A DNA stretch of 64,000 nt from Devosia yakushimensis (lineage in GTDB: Bacteria > Pseudomonadota > Alphaproteobacteria > Rhizobiales > Devosiaceae), in contig NZ_BSNG01000002.1 in NCBI RefSeq assembly GCF_030159855.1, forward strand, positions 210,054-274,053, written 5' to 3'. Below the pieces are notes generated by a model, which did not search any database, was not told the origin of the DNA, and saw nothing but the letters and a program-made list of their open reading frames with translations. Positions 46,710 through 55,831 of this stretch are shown piece after piece (position 1 is the stretch's first letter; every line of letters begins with the position of its first letter). The translations under genes were made by a program, and so were the position numbers.

Positions 46710-47309
46710 TTAGAACTTGTAGCGCAGGCCCAGGGTGGCGGCGTTGGAACCGTCGAGATTGGCGATGGTGCTGAAGCCGCCCGAGCGATGCTGTATGCGG
46801 CCCAGCACTTCCCAATTGGGAATAGATGCGTGGGAAATAGCGATTTCGGGGCCGAGATAGTAGAGGAAGGGGGCGCCGTCCTCGCCATTCTGCTCAGCGC
46901 GTGTCGCTTCGGCGCCGATCAGGTCGGTCACCACGGAGAAGCCCCCGGTGATCGATGTGGCGATGGTGAAATCGCCCAGCTGCCAGCCATCGTAGCGGAT
47001 CACGGCGCCAGCCCATGCCTCGGCCGAGCTTTTATCGCCCAGGCGGGCGCCGAAACCGGCTTCGACACCGAATTTGAGACCCTGTGGGACCTGGTGGAAG
47101 AATTGCTGATAGCCCATGCCAACGAAGAAATTGCTCTCGTAGTTGACGTTCCAGAAGGCCAGCGTGTCGCCGAAATAGCCATCCGAAAACGGTCCGCCCA
47201 TGACGAAGACGTTGCGCTCGACGGAGTCGGCCGCTTCCTGGGCTTGAGCGACAGGAGCAATGCTTGCCAGCAAGGTGCAGGCCAGAGGCAGGGCAAATTT
47301 GAGCTTCAC
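46710..47309 (-). CDS. Outer membrane barrel, PagL-like lipid A deacylase candidate
   Basis: A 199-residue exported protein. The signal peptide ends at AQAQ (about residue 24). The mature part has amphipathic strands and ends LGLRYKF with the C-terminal Phe. The segment VLGRIQHRSGGFSTIAN carries the H-x-S pair used by PagL-type lipid A 3-O-deacylases, and a Glu is present nearby (WEVLGR). Activity is inference. GTG at 47309 is the best start; upstream frame is not signal-like. Confidence 0.7.
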   Translation of the reverse strand: MKLKFALPLACTLLASIAPVAQAQEAADSVERNVFVMGGPFSDGYFGDTLAFWNVNYESNFFVGMGYQQFFHQVPQGLKFGVEAGFGARLGDKSSAEAWAGAVIRYDGWQLGDFTIATSITGGFSVVTDLIGAEATRAEQNGEDGAPFLYYLGPEIAISHASIPNWEVLGRIQHRSGGFSTIANLDGSNAATLGLRYKF

Positions 47310-47396
47310 GATAGTTCCAGAGCTGGGTCGGCGGGCAGCGCCCGGCATAGATTGGGCGCACCACATTAAAAAATTATGTCCGGCATAGGGCGGAGA

Positions 47397-47837
47397 TCAA
47401 TTTGTAATCCGGGTGATCAGCCAGTCGCTGGAGGCACATGCCTCATCGGCGCAGACATTGGCAAGCCACAAAGCGCCATTGGCAAAACCCACTCCCTCAT
47501 CGGTGACGATCAGATCGGCATAGTCCTGGCCGGCGATGGCCTCGATGGTTTCGGGCAACAGCAGGGCATCGAAATTGGCGATCAGGTCCTCGGGGGCGAG
47601 AATATCGTAGAGCTCACCATTGGCGGCCACTTCGAAGGGATAGCCACCCATAGCCGCCACCGTCTCGCGGTCATCCTCGGCAAAGGCGGCGGTGAGGGCG
47701 GTGAAATAGGCGTCGAAATTGCCCGCCTCCTCAATGCCGTAGACCCCTTCCAGCGCAGCAAAGACATCATCGTCGGTCTGAGCCAGGGCGGGGCTTACGG
47801 TCAGGATCAGTGTCAGCGCGGCGGCAAAGATACGCAT
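47397..47837 (-). CDS. Hypothetical periplasmic protein
   Basis: A 146-residue acidic exported protein. The signal peptide is about 1-20 (IFAAALTLILTVSPALAQ). The mature part is rich in Asp/Glu/Ala with a pair of Cys near the end (NVCADEACASSDWLITRITN) likely forming a disulfide. No family is recognised. It lies 24 bp downstream of ubiG on the same strand and 87 bp before the PagL-like gene. Confidence 0.75.
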   Translation of the reverse strand: MRIFAAALTLILTVSPALAQTDDDVFAALEGVYGIEEAGNFDAYFTALTAAFAEDDRETVAAMGGYPFEVAANGELYDILAPEDLIANFDALLLPETIEAIAGQDYADLIVTDEGVGFANGALWLANVCADEACASSDWLITRITN

Positions 47838-47861
47838 CGAAGGCTCCTCGGTCGGCCCAGC

Positions 47862-48605
47862 TTAGCTGAGAGCCGGCCGCTCGGCCATGACCATATAATT
47901 GACGCCCATGTCGCGCGAGGCGCGCCATTCATCGGTCAGCGGGTGATAGACCACCCCGGTTTCCCCGGTGATCCTGAGCCCGTTCCGGGTCAAGAGAGCC
48001 TTGATCTCGTCGGGGGTCAGGAACTTGTTCCAGTCATGCGTGCCCACGGGCAGCCAGCGCAAAATGTGCTCGGCACCGACAATGGCCAGGGCATAGGCAC
48101 GGGCGGTGCGGTTGAGCGTTGCGGTCAGCATGAGGCCGCCGGGCTTGACCAGGTCAGCGCAGCTTTTCATGTAGAGCGGCACGTTATCGACATGTTCGAC
48201 CACTTCCATATTGAGTACCATGTCGTATTTTTTTCCGGTGGCGGCGAGGGCTTCGCTCGTGGTGGCCTGGTAGTCGATCTCGAGGCCCGATTGCTCGGCA
48301 TGGAGCTTGGCGATGGTGATGTTGCGCTCGGCCGCGTCGATGCCGGTGACGCTGGCGCCCAGCCGGGCCAGTGGCTCGCAGAGGAGGCCCCCACCGCAAC
48401 CGACATCAAGGATGGTCAGGCCCTCGAAAGGCCGCATGGCGCTGCCATCGCGGCCAAAATGGCTCAGCAGATGATCGCGAATATAGCCCAGCCGGACCGG
48501 GCTGAATTTGTGCAGCGGCTTGAACTTGCCCTTGGGATCCCACCATTCTTCGGCCATCGCGGTGAACTTGGCGATCTCGGCTTGGTTGATGGTGGTCTGG
48601 GTCAT
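47862..48605 (-). CDS. ubiG: Ubiquinone biosynthesis O-methyltransferase UbiG
   Basis: A 247-residue methyltransferase, starting MTQTTINQAEIAKFTAMAEE, with EWWDPKGKFKPLHKFSPVR and motif I LDVGCGGGLLCEPLARLGA. It methylates the two ring hydroxyls in ubiquinone synthesis. The true ATG is at 48605; the frame is open upstream over lysC on the other strand. It is divergent from lysC, the standard Rhizobiales arrangement. Confidence 0.96.
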   Translation of the reverse strand: MTQTTINQAEIAKFTAMAEEWWDPKGKFKPLHKFSPVRLGYIRDHLLSHFGRDGSAMRPFEGLTILDVGCGGGLLCEPLARLGASVTGIDAAERNITIAKLHAEQSGLEIDYQATTSEALAATGKKYDMVLNMEVVEHVDNVPLYMKSCADLVKPGGLMLTATLNRTARAYALAIVGAEHILRWLPVGTHDWNKFLTPDEIKALLTRNGLRITGETGVVYHPLTDEWRASRDMGVNYMVMAERPALS

Positions 48606-48771
48606 CGCTCGGCTCCGTTTGGCCTCCATATGCCCCTTTCGGCGCGGACGAGGCAAGGCGCGCGGGGTCGCAGGCGACCGATCGGTGTTGATCGCGCCTT
48701 TGCTTTGTCGTATGTCCCCGGCCGAAATGAGAGCGTACCGGCGGGTTCTGCCGGAGGAACGGGGTGGGGTC

Positions 48772-50037
48772 TTGGCCCGCATAGTCGTCAAGTTCGGTGG
48801 CACGTCAGTGGCCACTGTCGAGCGTATTCGCCAGGCGGCGCGCCATGTGAAGCGCGAAGTCGATGCCGGCAACGAGGTGGCGGTGGTCGTCTCGGCCATG
48901 TCGGGCAAGACCAATGAGCTGGTCGGCTGGGTCAATGAAGCCAGTCCGCTGCATGACGCGCGTGAATATGACGCCGTCGTTGCCTCGGGCGAGCAGGTGA
49001 CTGCGGGGCTGATGGCTATCGTGCTCAGCGAAATGGGCATCCAGTCGCGGTCTTTTGCCGGCTGGCAGGTGCCGATCCATACCGATGACGCGCATGGTGC
49101 GGCGCGGATTACCGAGATCGATCCGACCGAACTCAATAAGCGCCTGACCGATGGCTGGGTGCCGGTGATTACCGGGTTCCAGGGCATTTCCCCGCATGGG
49201 CGGGTGACGACTTTGGGCCGGGGCGGCTCGGACACATCGGCCGTGGCCGTGGCCGCTGCCATCAAGGCGGATCGTTGTGATATCTATACGGATGTGGATG
49301 GCGTTTATACGACCGATCCCCGCATCGTGCCCAAGGCTACGCGGCTGACCAAGATTTCCTTCGAGGAAATGCTGGAAATGGCCTCGCTCGGCGCCAAGGT
49401 GCTGATGATCCGCTCGGTCGAGATGGCCATGGCGCATAAGGTGCGCCTCTTGGTACGCTCCACTTTCGATGACCCCGATGCGCCACAGCTGGCGCCTGAC
49501 GGGAGCCCGGGCGTGCCCGGTACGCTGGTATGCGATGAGGATGAGATCATGGAAAAGCAGATCGTTTCGGGCGTGACGCTCGCCAAGGCCGAGGCCAAGA
49601 TCACCCTGCGCGACGTCAAGGACAATCCGGGCGTGGCCGCGGCCATTTTCGGCACGCTGGCCGACCAGGGCATTATCGTCGACATGATCGTGCAGAATAT
49701 CGCCGATGACGGGGCGACCACCGACATCACCTTCACCGTGCCCGACAGCGAATATGACAAGGCGATCAAGACGCTGGAGAATGCCGGGGAACGTATCGAA
49801 TATGCGCGGCTTTCCGGCTCCAAGGGCGGGGCAAAGGTCTCGGTCGTGGGCGTGGGCATGCGTAGCCATGCGGGCGTTGCATCCTCGATGTTCAAGGCTT
49901 TGGCTGACAAGGGCATCAACATCCAGCTGATCACCACTTCGGAAATCAAGACCTCGGTGCTCATCGATGAGCAATATGCTGAGCTTGCGGTTCGCGCGCT
50001 CCACACCTATTACGGGTTGGATAAGAAGGACGCCTGA
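48772..50037 (+). CDS. lysC: Aspartate kinase
   Basis: A 421-residue aspartokinase. The N-terminal kinase signature is VVKFGGTSVATVERIRQ, with GRGGSDTSAVAVAAA in the middle, and two ACT domains at the C-terminus that bind lysine and threonine (ADQGIIVDMIVQNIADDG; ALADKGINIQLITTSEIKTS). It makes aspartyl phosphate for lysine, threonine and methionine. The start is set at TTG 48772, which gives ARIVVKFGG as in relatives; ATG 48727 would add 15 residues. ptsP follows after 68 bp. Confidence 0.95.
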   Translation: MARIVVKFGGTSVATVERIRQAARHVKREVDAGNEVAVVVSAMSGKTNELVGWVNEASPLHDAREYDAVVASGEQVTAGLMAIVLSEMGIQSRSFAGWQVPIHTDDAHGAARITEIDPTELNKRLTDGWVPVITGFQGISPHGRVTTLGRGGSDTSAVAVAAAIKADRCDIYTDVDGVYTTDPRIVPKATRLTKISFEEMLEMASLGAKVLMIRSVEMAMAHKVRLLVRSTFDDPDAPQLAPDGSPGVPGTLVCDEDEIMEKQIVSGVTLAKAEAKITLRDVKDNPGVAAAIFGTLADQGIIVDMIVQNIADDGATTDITFTVPDSEYDKAIKTLENAGERIEYARLSGSKGGAKVSVVGVGMRSHAGVASSMFKALADKGINIQLITTSEIKTSVLIDEQYAELAVRALHTYYGLDKKDA

Positions 50038-50105
50038 GATCAGTTGAGGGGATCTCGGCCGCTCCTTTAAGCAGGGGGGCGGCTTTTGCGGGCCGCCAAT
50101 AAGGC

Positions 50106-52373
50106 ATGGTTACCTCCATAGGCGGCCCGAGGGTGCTGCTGCGGCAATTGCGCGAGACGATGGCGGAACCCCTGGCGAGCCAGGAGCGTCTGGACAAGAT
50201 CGTTTCGCTGATCGCCGAAAATATGCGCGCCGATGTGTGCTCGTTCTATGTGCTGCGTGACGACGGCGCGCTGGAACTGTTTGCCACCAAGGGCCTGGCC
50301 AAAGAATCGGTGCATATGACCACGCTCCGGCTGGGCGAAGGCCTGGTCGGACTGATCGCGGCCGAAGCCGAGCCGCTGTCGCTGGACGATGCGCCGTCCC
50401 ACCCTGCCTTCGCCTATCGCCCGGAAACCGGGGAAGACCGCTATTTTGCGTTCCTGGGCGTGCCCGTGCTGCGGGCCGGGCAGACGCTGGGCGTGCTCGT
50501 GGTGCAGAATGCCGAGCGACGCAAATATGGCGAGGACGAAACCGAGGCGATGCTGACTACGGCCACAATCCTGGCCGAGATGATCGCCACCTCCGACTTC
50601 GACAATCTGATCAAGCCGGGCTCCGATATCGATCTCAGGCGTCCACGCATGTATACCGGCGTCAGTTTTACCGATGGCATTGCCCTGGGCACCGTGGTTC
50701 TGCACGACCCGCGTGTCGTGGTGAGCAATTTCATCGCCGAGGATACCGAGCAGGAAAAGCTGCGGCTCGAATCGGCGCTGGAGCGGATGCGGGTGTCGAT
50801 CGATGCCATGCTCGACCATGGCGATATGCAGCCCAGCTCCGATCATCGGGAAATCCTCGAAACCTACCGCATGTTCGCCAATGACCGGGGCTGGGTGCAC
50901 CGGCTGACCGAGGCGATCGACAATGGGCTTTCGGCGGAAGCGGCCGTGGAGCGGGTGCAGAACGATACGCGCGCGCGCATGCTGCGCCAGACCGACCCCT
51001 ATATTCGCGACCGGCTGCATGACTTGGACGATCTGGCCAATCGGCTGTTGCGGGTGCTGACCGGGGACGGGCAGGCGCTGGGGCGCAAGGAATTGCCTGA
51101 GAACGCCATTCTCGTCGCGCGCAATATGGGGCCGGCCGAGCTGCTCGAATATGACCGCACCAAGCTGCGCGGCATCGTGCTCGAGGAAGGGGGCACCACC
51201 GCGCATGTGGCCATTGTCGCCCGATCACTGGGCATGGTGGCGGTGGGGCAGGCGCAGTCGATCGTTTCGATGTGCGAAACGGGCGATGAGATTATCGTCG
51301 ATGGCACGGCGGGCATCGTGCATTTGCGGCCCACGCCCGATATCGAACAGGCCTATGTCGACAAGGTGCGGGTTTCGGCCCGGCGCCGGGCGCATTATGC
51401 CGCGCTCAAGAACAAGCCCTCGATCACCAAGGATGGTGTCGACATTACGCTGCTGCATAATTCGGGGCTGGTGGCCGACCTGCCGATGCTGGACGATACC
51501 GGTGCCTTGGGGGTCGGGCTGTTCCGCACCGAATTGCAGTTCATGATCGCCTCGCGCCTGCCGCGCCTGCCCGAGCAGATGCAGCTTTACGCCGAGGCCA
51601 TGGAGATTGCTGGCGACCGGCCCGTAGTGTTCCGCCTGCTCGATATCGGCGGGGACAAGGTGCTGCCCTATCTGCGCTCGGCGCAGGAGGAAAATCCGGC
51701 CATGGGCTACCGCTCGATCCGGCTGGGGCTGGACCGGCCGGGCCTGTTGCGCACACAGATCCGGGCGCTCCTGATGGCGGCCAATGGGCGGCCGCTCAAG
51801 ATTTTGGTACCCATGGTCACCGAGACCTTCGAGTTCCTGCAGACCCGCATGGTGGTGCAGAAGGAAATCGAGCGGCTGCGCCGTGCCGGCAAGCCAACGC
51901 CGTCGCGGCTGGAGCTCGGGGCCATGGTGGAGGTGCCATCGCTGCTGTTCGAGCTCGACCAATTGCTGCCCGAAGCCGATTTCGTTTCCATCGGCTCGAA
52001 CGACCTGGTGCAGTTCCTGACCGCTTCGGATCGCGCCAATCCCCGGGTTTCGAAGAATTACGACCCCATCGCGCTGCCCCGGCTAAGGGCCATTCGCATG
52101 GTGGTGGAAGCGGCCAAGCGCTACAATATTCCCATCACCATGTGCGGTGAGCTGGCCGGCAAGCCGCTTGAGGCGCTGGCATTGATGGCCATCGGCATGA
52201 CGCGGCTGTCCATGGGCCCGGCCTCGATCGGGCCGATCAAGGAAATGGTGCTCAATCTCGAGCTCAAGCCCATTCAGCAGTCGGTAGGGGCGGCGCTGAG
52301 CGAGGGCGCGGATGGCGTGACGATCCGGGAATTGCTCAAGGAATGGATCGACAAGCAGAACCTGCCCGTCTAG
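50106..52373 (+). CDS. ptsP: PTS-Ntr enzyme I (PEP-protein phosphotransferase)
   Basis: A 755-residue EI-Ntr. An N-terminal GAF domain (about 20-165) is followed by the EI fold: the phosphorylated His367 in GGTTAHVAIVARSLG, the PEP-binding part (GLFRTELQFM, VFRLLDIGGDK), SIGSNDLVQF and the active-site Cys in MCGELAGKP. It starts the nitrogen PTS relay to NPr and EIIA-Ntr, a signalling route for nitrogen, potassium and carbon balance. Its place between lysC and prfA is conserved. Confidence 0.96.
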   Translation: MVTSIGGPRVLLRQLRETMAEPLASQERLDKIVSLIAENMRADVCSFYVLRDDGALELFATKGLAKESVHMTTLRLGEGLVGLIAAEAEPLSLDDAPSHPAFAYRPETGEDRYFAFLGVPVLRAGQTLGVLVVQNAERRKYGEDETEAMLTTATILAEMIATSDFDNLIKPGSDIDLRRPRMYTGVSFTDGIALGTVVLHDPRVVVSNFIAEDTEQEKLRLESALERMRVSIDAMLDHGDMQPSSDHREILETYRMFANDRGWVHRLTEAIDNGLSAEAAVERVQNDTRARMLRQTDPYIRDRLHDLDDLANRLLRVLTGDGQALGRKELPENAILVARNMGPAELLEYDRTKLRGIVLEEGGTTAHVAIVARSLGMVAVGQAQSIVSMCETGDEIIVDGTAGIVHLRPTPDIEQAYVDKVRVSARRRAHYAALKNKPSITKDGVDITLLHNSGLVADLPMLDDTGALGVGLFRTELQFMIASRLPRLPEQMQLYAEAMEIAGDRPVVFRLLDIGGDKVLPYLRSAQEENPAMGYRSIRLGLDRPGLLRTQIRALLMAANGRPLKILVPMVTETFEFLQTRMVVQKEIERLRRAGKPTPSRLELGAMVEVPSLLFELDQLLPEADFVSIGSNDLVQFLTASDRANPRVSKNYDPIALPRLRAIRMVVEAAKRYNIPITMCGELAGKPLEALALMAIGMTRLSMGPASIGPIKEMVLNLELKPIQQSVGAALSEGADGVTIRELLKEWIDKQNLPV

Positions 52374-52749
52374 CGCGTCCGATCTCCACGCCATGCCGGT
52401 CTGCAAATGGCACCATTTTCGACTCGGCCTGACATGGATCTCGGTGCACGCTAGGGCCAATCGACATTCAGCTTCTCGAGGTGGAGAGCCACAGTCCGGT
52501 CCCCTCCCCCTTGAGGGGAGGGCTAGGGTGGGGGTTCTGCGGCCACCGCAAGCTCAAAGTTGGTGGAGAATACAGAACCCCCACCCTCAATCCCTCCCCT
52601 CAAGGGGGAGGGAGGCAGATCGGGGCTCGCCTGGCTTCAAATCTGAATGTCGATTGGGCCCTAGTGCCCTCCATTGGACTGGTACACTTGCGATCTGGCA
52701 GCGTTGCCCCTAAAGCGTGACGCTCGCAGACTTGAAAGACCCGACCATC
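52374..52749. other. Intergenic region before prfA
   Basis: 376 bp without a gene. It holds a deletion derivative of the 145 bp element of 35572 (52389-52435) and a large C-rich inverted pair at 52501-52618. GTG 52717 in frame with prfA offers an alternative start. No RNA gene is recognised. Confidence 0.6.
52501..52618. repeat. Large inverted pair of C-rich palindromes
   Basis: The arm 52501-52539 (CCCCTCCCCCTTGAGGGGAG... GGGGGTTCTG) and the arm 52573-52618 (CAGAACCCCCACCCTCAATC...) are near-perfect reverse complements over about 40 bp, spaced by 33 bp. Each arm also contains its own palindrome CCCTTGAGGGG. Confidence 0.85.
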
Positions 52750-53826
52750 ATGGCATCTCTTCCCCAGGACAAGCTCGACGCGCTCGAGACGCGGTTTCAG
52801 TATGTCGAGGCGGCTTTGTCGGGTGGGGCCGGGCCGGACGAGTTCGTCAAATTCAGCAAGGAACATGCCGAACTCGCGCCGATCGTCGGCGAGATCCGCG
52901 CCTATAACAAGGCGCTGAAGGATCGGGCGGAAGCCGAGGACCTGCTCAGGAGTGGCGACAAGGACCTGGCCGAAATGGCCGAGGCGGAAATTATCGAACT
53001 CGACGAGAAGATCGAGACCCTGTTCCAGGCCGTACGCATCCTGCTGCTGCCCAAGGACGAGGCGGATGAAAAGTCGATCATTCTCGAAATCCGCGGCGGC
53101 ACGGGCGGGGATGAGGCGGCTTTGTTCGCCGGCGATCTCTTCCGCATGTATGAGCGCTATGCGTCCGGCCATGGCTGGAAGGTGACGGTGATGGAAGAAA
53201 GCCCCGGCGAAATGGGGGGCTTCAAGGAAATCATCGCCAATGTCTCAGGCAAGGGCGTCTATGCGCGGATGAAGTTCGAATCGGGTGTCCATCGCGTGCA
53301 GCGCGTGCCGGCGACGGAAGGCTCGGGCCGCATCCATACTTCGGCCGCCACCGTAGCGGTGCTGCCGGAGGTGGAAGATATCGATATCGAAATCCGCAAT
53401 GAGGATATCCGGATCGACACGATGCGCGCGTCGGGCGCCGGTGGCCAGCACGTCAACACCACCGATTCGGCAGTGCGCATCACTCATTTGCCCACCGGGC
53501 TTGTGGTCACTTCGGCGATGAAGAGCCAGCACCAGAACCGGGCCCAGGCCATGCTCGTGCTGCGCTCGCGCCTTTATGAATTGCAGCGCGAGGAACGCGA
53601 CAGCGCCCGCTCGGCCGAGCGCAAGGGGCAGGTGGGGTCAGGTGACCGCTCCGAGCGCATCCGCACCTATAATTTTCCCCAAGGGCGGGTGACCGACCAT
53701 CGCATCAATCTGACGCTCTATAAGCTCGACAAGGTGATGACCGGGGAAGCGCTGGACGAATTGATCGAGGCGCTGATCACCGAAAGCCAGGCCGAGCAAT
53801 TGCTGGCCATGGAGAATGCCAGCTGA
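52750..53826 (+). CDS. prfA: Peptide chain release factor 1
   Basis: A 358-residue RF1. The catalytic GGQ sits in ASGAGGQHVNTTDSAVRITH (about residue 231) and the anticodon-like loop is in the preceding beta domain. RF1 ends translation at UAA and UAG. The ATG at 52750 gives MASLPQDKLDALETRF, the usual family start; GTG 52717 would add 11 residues. prmC, which methylates the GGQ glutamine, follows directly. Confidence 0.96.
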   Translation: MASLPQDKLDALETRFQYVEAALSGGAGPDEFVKFSKEHAELAPIVGEIRAYNKALKDRAEAEDLLRSGDKDLAEMAEAEIIELDEKIETLFQAVRILLLPKDEADEKSIILEIRGGTGGDEAALFAGDLFRMYERYASGHGWKVTVMEESPGEMGGFKEIIANVSGKGVYARMKFESGVHRVQRVPATEGSGRIHTSAATVAVLPEVEDIDIEIRNEDIRIDTMRASGAGGQHVNTTDSAVRITHLPTGLVVTSAMKSQHQNRAQAMLVLRSRLYELQREERDSARSAERKGQVGSGDRSERIRTYNFPQGRVTDHRINLTLYKLDKVMTGEALDELIEALITESQAEQLLAMENAS

Positions 53827-53849
53827 GCGCCGCCCCCACGATCGGCGCT

Positions 53850-54680
53850 TTGTGGCGTGGCTGGCGCGACGTGCTGGACCGGCAGGGTTTTGCTTCCGCC
53901 GCCCTCGACGCCAAGCTCCTGACCGGGCATGGGCTGGGGCTATCAGCACTGGACATGGCGGTGCGCGAGGGCGAGCCGGTTGCGGTCGAGGCGGCCGAGC
54001 GAATCGCTGGCTTGATGCAGCGCCGCATGACCGGCGAGTCCGTGGCGCGGATCATTGGCGAGCGCGAATTCTATGGCCTTGCCTTTGCGCTTAACGCGGC
54101 AACGCTGGAACCGCGCCCGGAAACCGAACTTTTGGTGGATATGGCGCTCGAGACCCTGGCCAGGGGTGGGCGCTTGCTCGACCTGGGTACCGGCACGGGG
54201 TGTATTCCCATTGCCGTTCTGGCCAACCGGCCGGATGTGACGGCGATAGCCACCGATTTGAGTGCCCAGGCTTTATCGGCGGCGCAGCAGAATGCGGAGC
54301 GGCATGGTGTCCTGCAGCGCCTTGCATTGCAGCAGGGCAGTTGGTTCGAAGCACTCGCCCGGCCCGAGCCCATATTCGATCTTATCGTTTCCAATCCGCC
54401 CTATATCAATTCGGATGTGATCGAGACCCTGGCCGAAGACGTCAAAAGCTTTGACCCAAGGCTGGCGCTCGATGGCGGGCCCGATGGGGTAGCGCCCTAT
54501 CGGGTCATCGCCGCCCAAGCTGCTGGCTGGCTCAGGCCGGGCGGACAGGTGCTGGTGGAGATCGGCCATGACCAGGGCCAGGTGGTCGCAGCGCTGTTGC
54601 AGGCGGCCGGATTCGGCCAGGTCACCGTTCACAAAGACCTTAATGGCCTTGACCGTGTGGTAAGCGCGCACCATGTCTAG
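53850..54680 (+). CDS. prmC: Release factor glutamine methyltransferase
   Basis: A 276-residue (from TTG) N5-glutamine methyltransferase that modifies the GGQ of RF1 and RF2. Motif I is LLDLGTGTGCIPIAVLA and the catalytic NPPY is in IVSNPPYINSDVI. The start is uncertain: TTG 53850 is the first standard codon, but the family usually has about nine more residues, and the in-frame CTG at 53823 overlaps the prfA stop (CTGA). Confidence 0.93.
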   Translation: MWRGWRDVLDRQGFASAALDAKLLTGHGLGLSALDMAVREGEPVAVEAAERIAGLMQRRMTGESVARIIGEREFYGLAFALNAATLEPRPETELLVDMALETLARGGRLLDLGTGTGCIPIAVLANRPDVTAIATDLSAQALSAAQQNAERHGVLQRLALQQGSWFEALARPEPIFDLIVSNPPYINSDVIETLAEDVKSFDPRLALDGGPDGVAPYRVIAAQAAGWLRPGGQVLVEIGHDQGQVVAALLQAAGFGQVTVHKDLNGLDRVVSAHHV

Positions 54681-55028
54681 GCAGCCGGTAGCGCCGTAAA
54701 GCATAGAGCGCAATTAGTGCTGGCAAAGACCGCCCGAACCATATAGCTTGCCCTTGCTGTCAACGGCGCATCATGGGCGCCACGGCGACACGCCACCCGA
54801 TCATTTCCTGAGGCTGCAAGGTGCAGCGCGGTTCCGGCAGAGGCTGGAGCGACGCAGGATAGGTCAGGATTTTATGGCAACGCTGCTCGACGGTGTCGGT
54901 CTTCATGAAGCCAGATAGAGCCCCATGTTCCGAGCGAGAGCTTGGCCAGGGAGATGGCCAGACCAGGCAGGGTGCCGGTCCGCCAGACGTGTGACGCTTA
55001 TTTTTCTAGAGTTAGATAAAGCGACCAG
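54681..55028. other. Intergenic region upstream of the DUF4167 gene
   Basis: 348 bp after prmC. A 14-codon frame from ATG 54874 (MATLLDGVGLHEAR) is the only plausible small reading frame and is weak. The part just before the DUF4167 start (TTATTTTTCTAGAGTTAGAT) is AT-rich and probably part of the promoter or leader. No RNA family is recognised. Confidence 0.5.
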
Positions 55029-55775
55029 ATGAGACCCAATAATCAGAACAAGAACCGGCAGCGTGGCCGGAACGGTGGACGTAAGCACGTCAATCCGTTG
55101 TCCCGCAATTTCGAGAGCAATGGTCCGGACGTAAAAGTCCGCGGCAATGCGGCTCACATTGCGGAGAAATATCTCCAGCTCGCCCGCGATGCGCAATCGA
55201 GCGGCGACTCGGTGATGGCGGAGAATTATCTCCAGCACGCCGAACATTATTTCCGCATCGTCACCGCCGCCCAGCAGGCCCAGAATGGCCAGCGGCCCGA
55301 CAATCAGGGCCAGGACGACGATTTCGACGATGACATGCCCGATGTGAATTCGCGCTTTGCCTCGCCCCAGCCCATGCAGCAGCCCATGCAGCAGGGTGAA
55401 AGCGAAGAGCCAAGCGAGGGCGAACGCGCCGAGCAGCCGCAACAGCAGCAGCAAGGCGAACGCAGTAACAATGACCGCGGTGACCGCCAGCGGCGTGATC
55501 GCCGGGACCGGCAGGACCGTCCCCGTCAGGAGCGTCCGGAAACCCAGGACCAGCCCGAGACTGCAGTCGCTGTTGTCGAGACGGTCAGCGAAGGCGGGGA
55601 TGAGGCCGGTGTGGACGTGGCGGCCGAGGGTGAAGTGCGCAAGCCACGCCGTCCACGCCGCCGCCGTCCGGCCGGTGGTGATGCCGGCGCTGATCCGGCC
55701 AACGCGCCCCAACCCGATGTCGGTGAACTGCCGGCCTTCCTCAAGGCCGGAACGCCATCAACCGCCGCCGAATAG
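55029..55775 (+). CDS. DUF4167 domain-containing protein
   Basis: A 248-residue protein. The conserved part is the N-terminal 80 residues, basic (MRPNNQNKNRQRGRNGGRKH) then KVRGNAAHIAEKYLQLARDA and YLQHAEHYFRIV. This DUF4167 domain is characteristic of Rhizobiales and suggests RNA or nucleic acid binding. The rest is low complexity: Gln-rich, then Arg/Asp repeats (RDRRDRQDRPRQE), then a basic stretch. It follows prmC and precedes clpB, a conserved order. Confidence 0.92.
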   Translation: MRPNNQNKNRQRGRNGGRKHVNPLSRNFESNGPDVKVRGNAAHIAEKYLQLARDAQSSGDSVMAENYLQHAEHYFRIVTAAQQAQNGQRPDNQGQDDDFDDDMPDVNSRFASPQPMQQPMQQGESEEPSEGERAEQPQQQQQGERSNNDRGDRQRRDRRDRQDRPRQERPETQDQPETAVAVVETVSEGGDEAGVDVAAEGEVRKPRRPRRRRPAGGDAGADPANAPQPDVGELPAFLKAGTPSTAAE

Positions 55776-55792
55776 GCAGGTAGCGATTTTCA

Positions 55793-55827
55793 AAGGCCGG
55801 GCAGCGATGCCCGGCCTTTTCGTTTCT
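55793..55827. terminator. Terminator between DUF4167 and the convergent gene
   Basis: AAGGCCGGGCA (55793-55803) pairs perfectly with TGCCCGGCCTT (55808-55818), loop GCGA, followed by TTCGTTTCTTC. A T-rich tract also precedes it on the other strand, so it can work both ways. Confidence 0.93.
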
Positions 55828-55831
55828 TCAA

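Noticed and set aside
54681..55028. A riboswitch or small RNA gene upstream of the DUF4167 gene
   Set aside because: The 348 bp gap has no consensus core of a known class that I can recognise by eye; it is recorded as unexplained.
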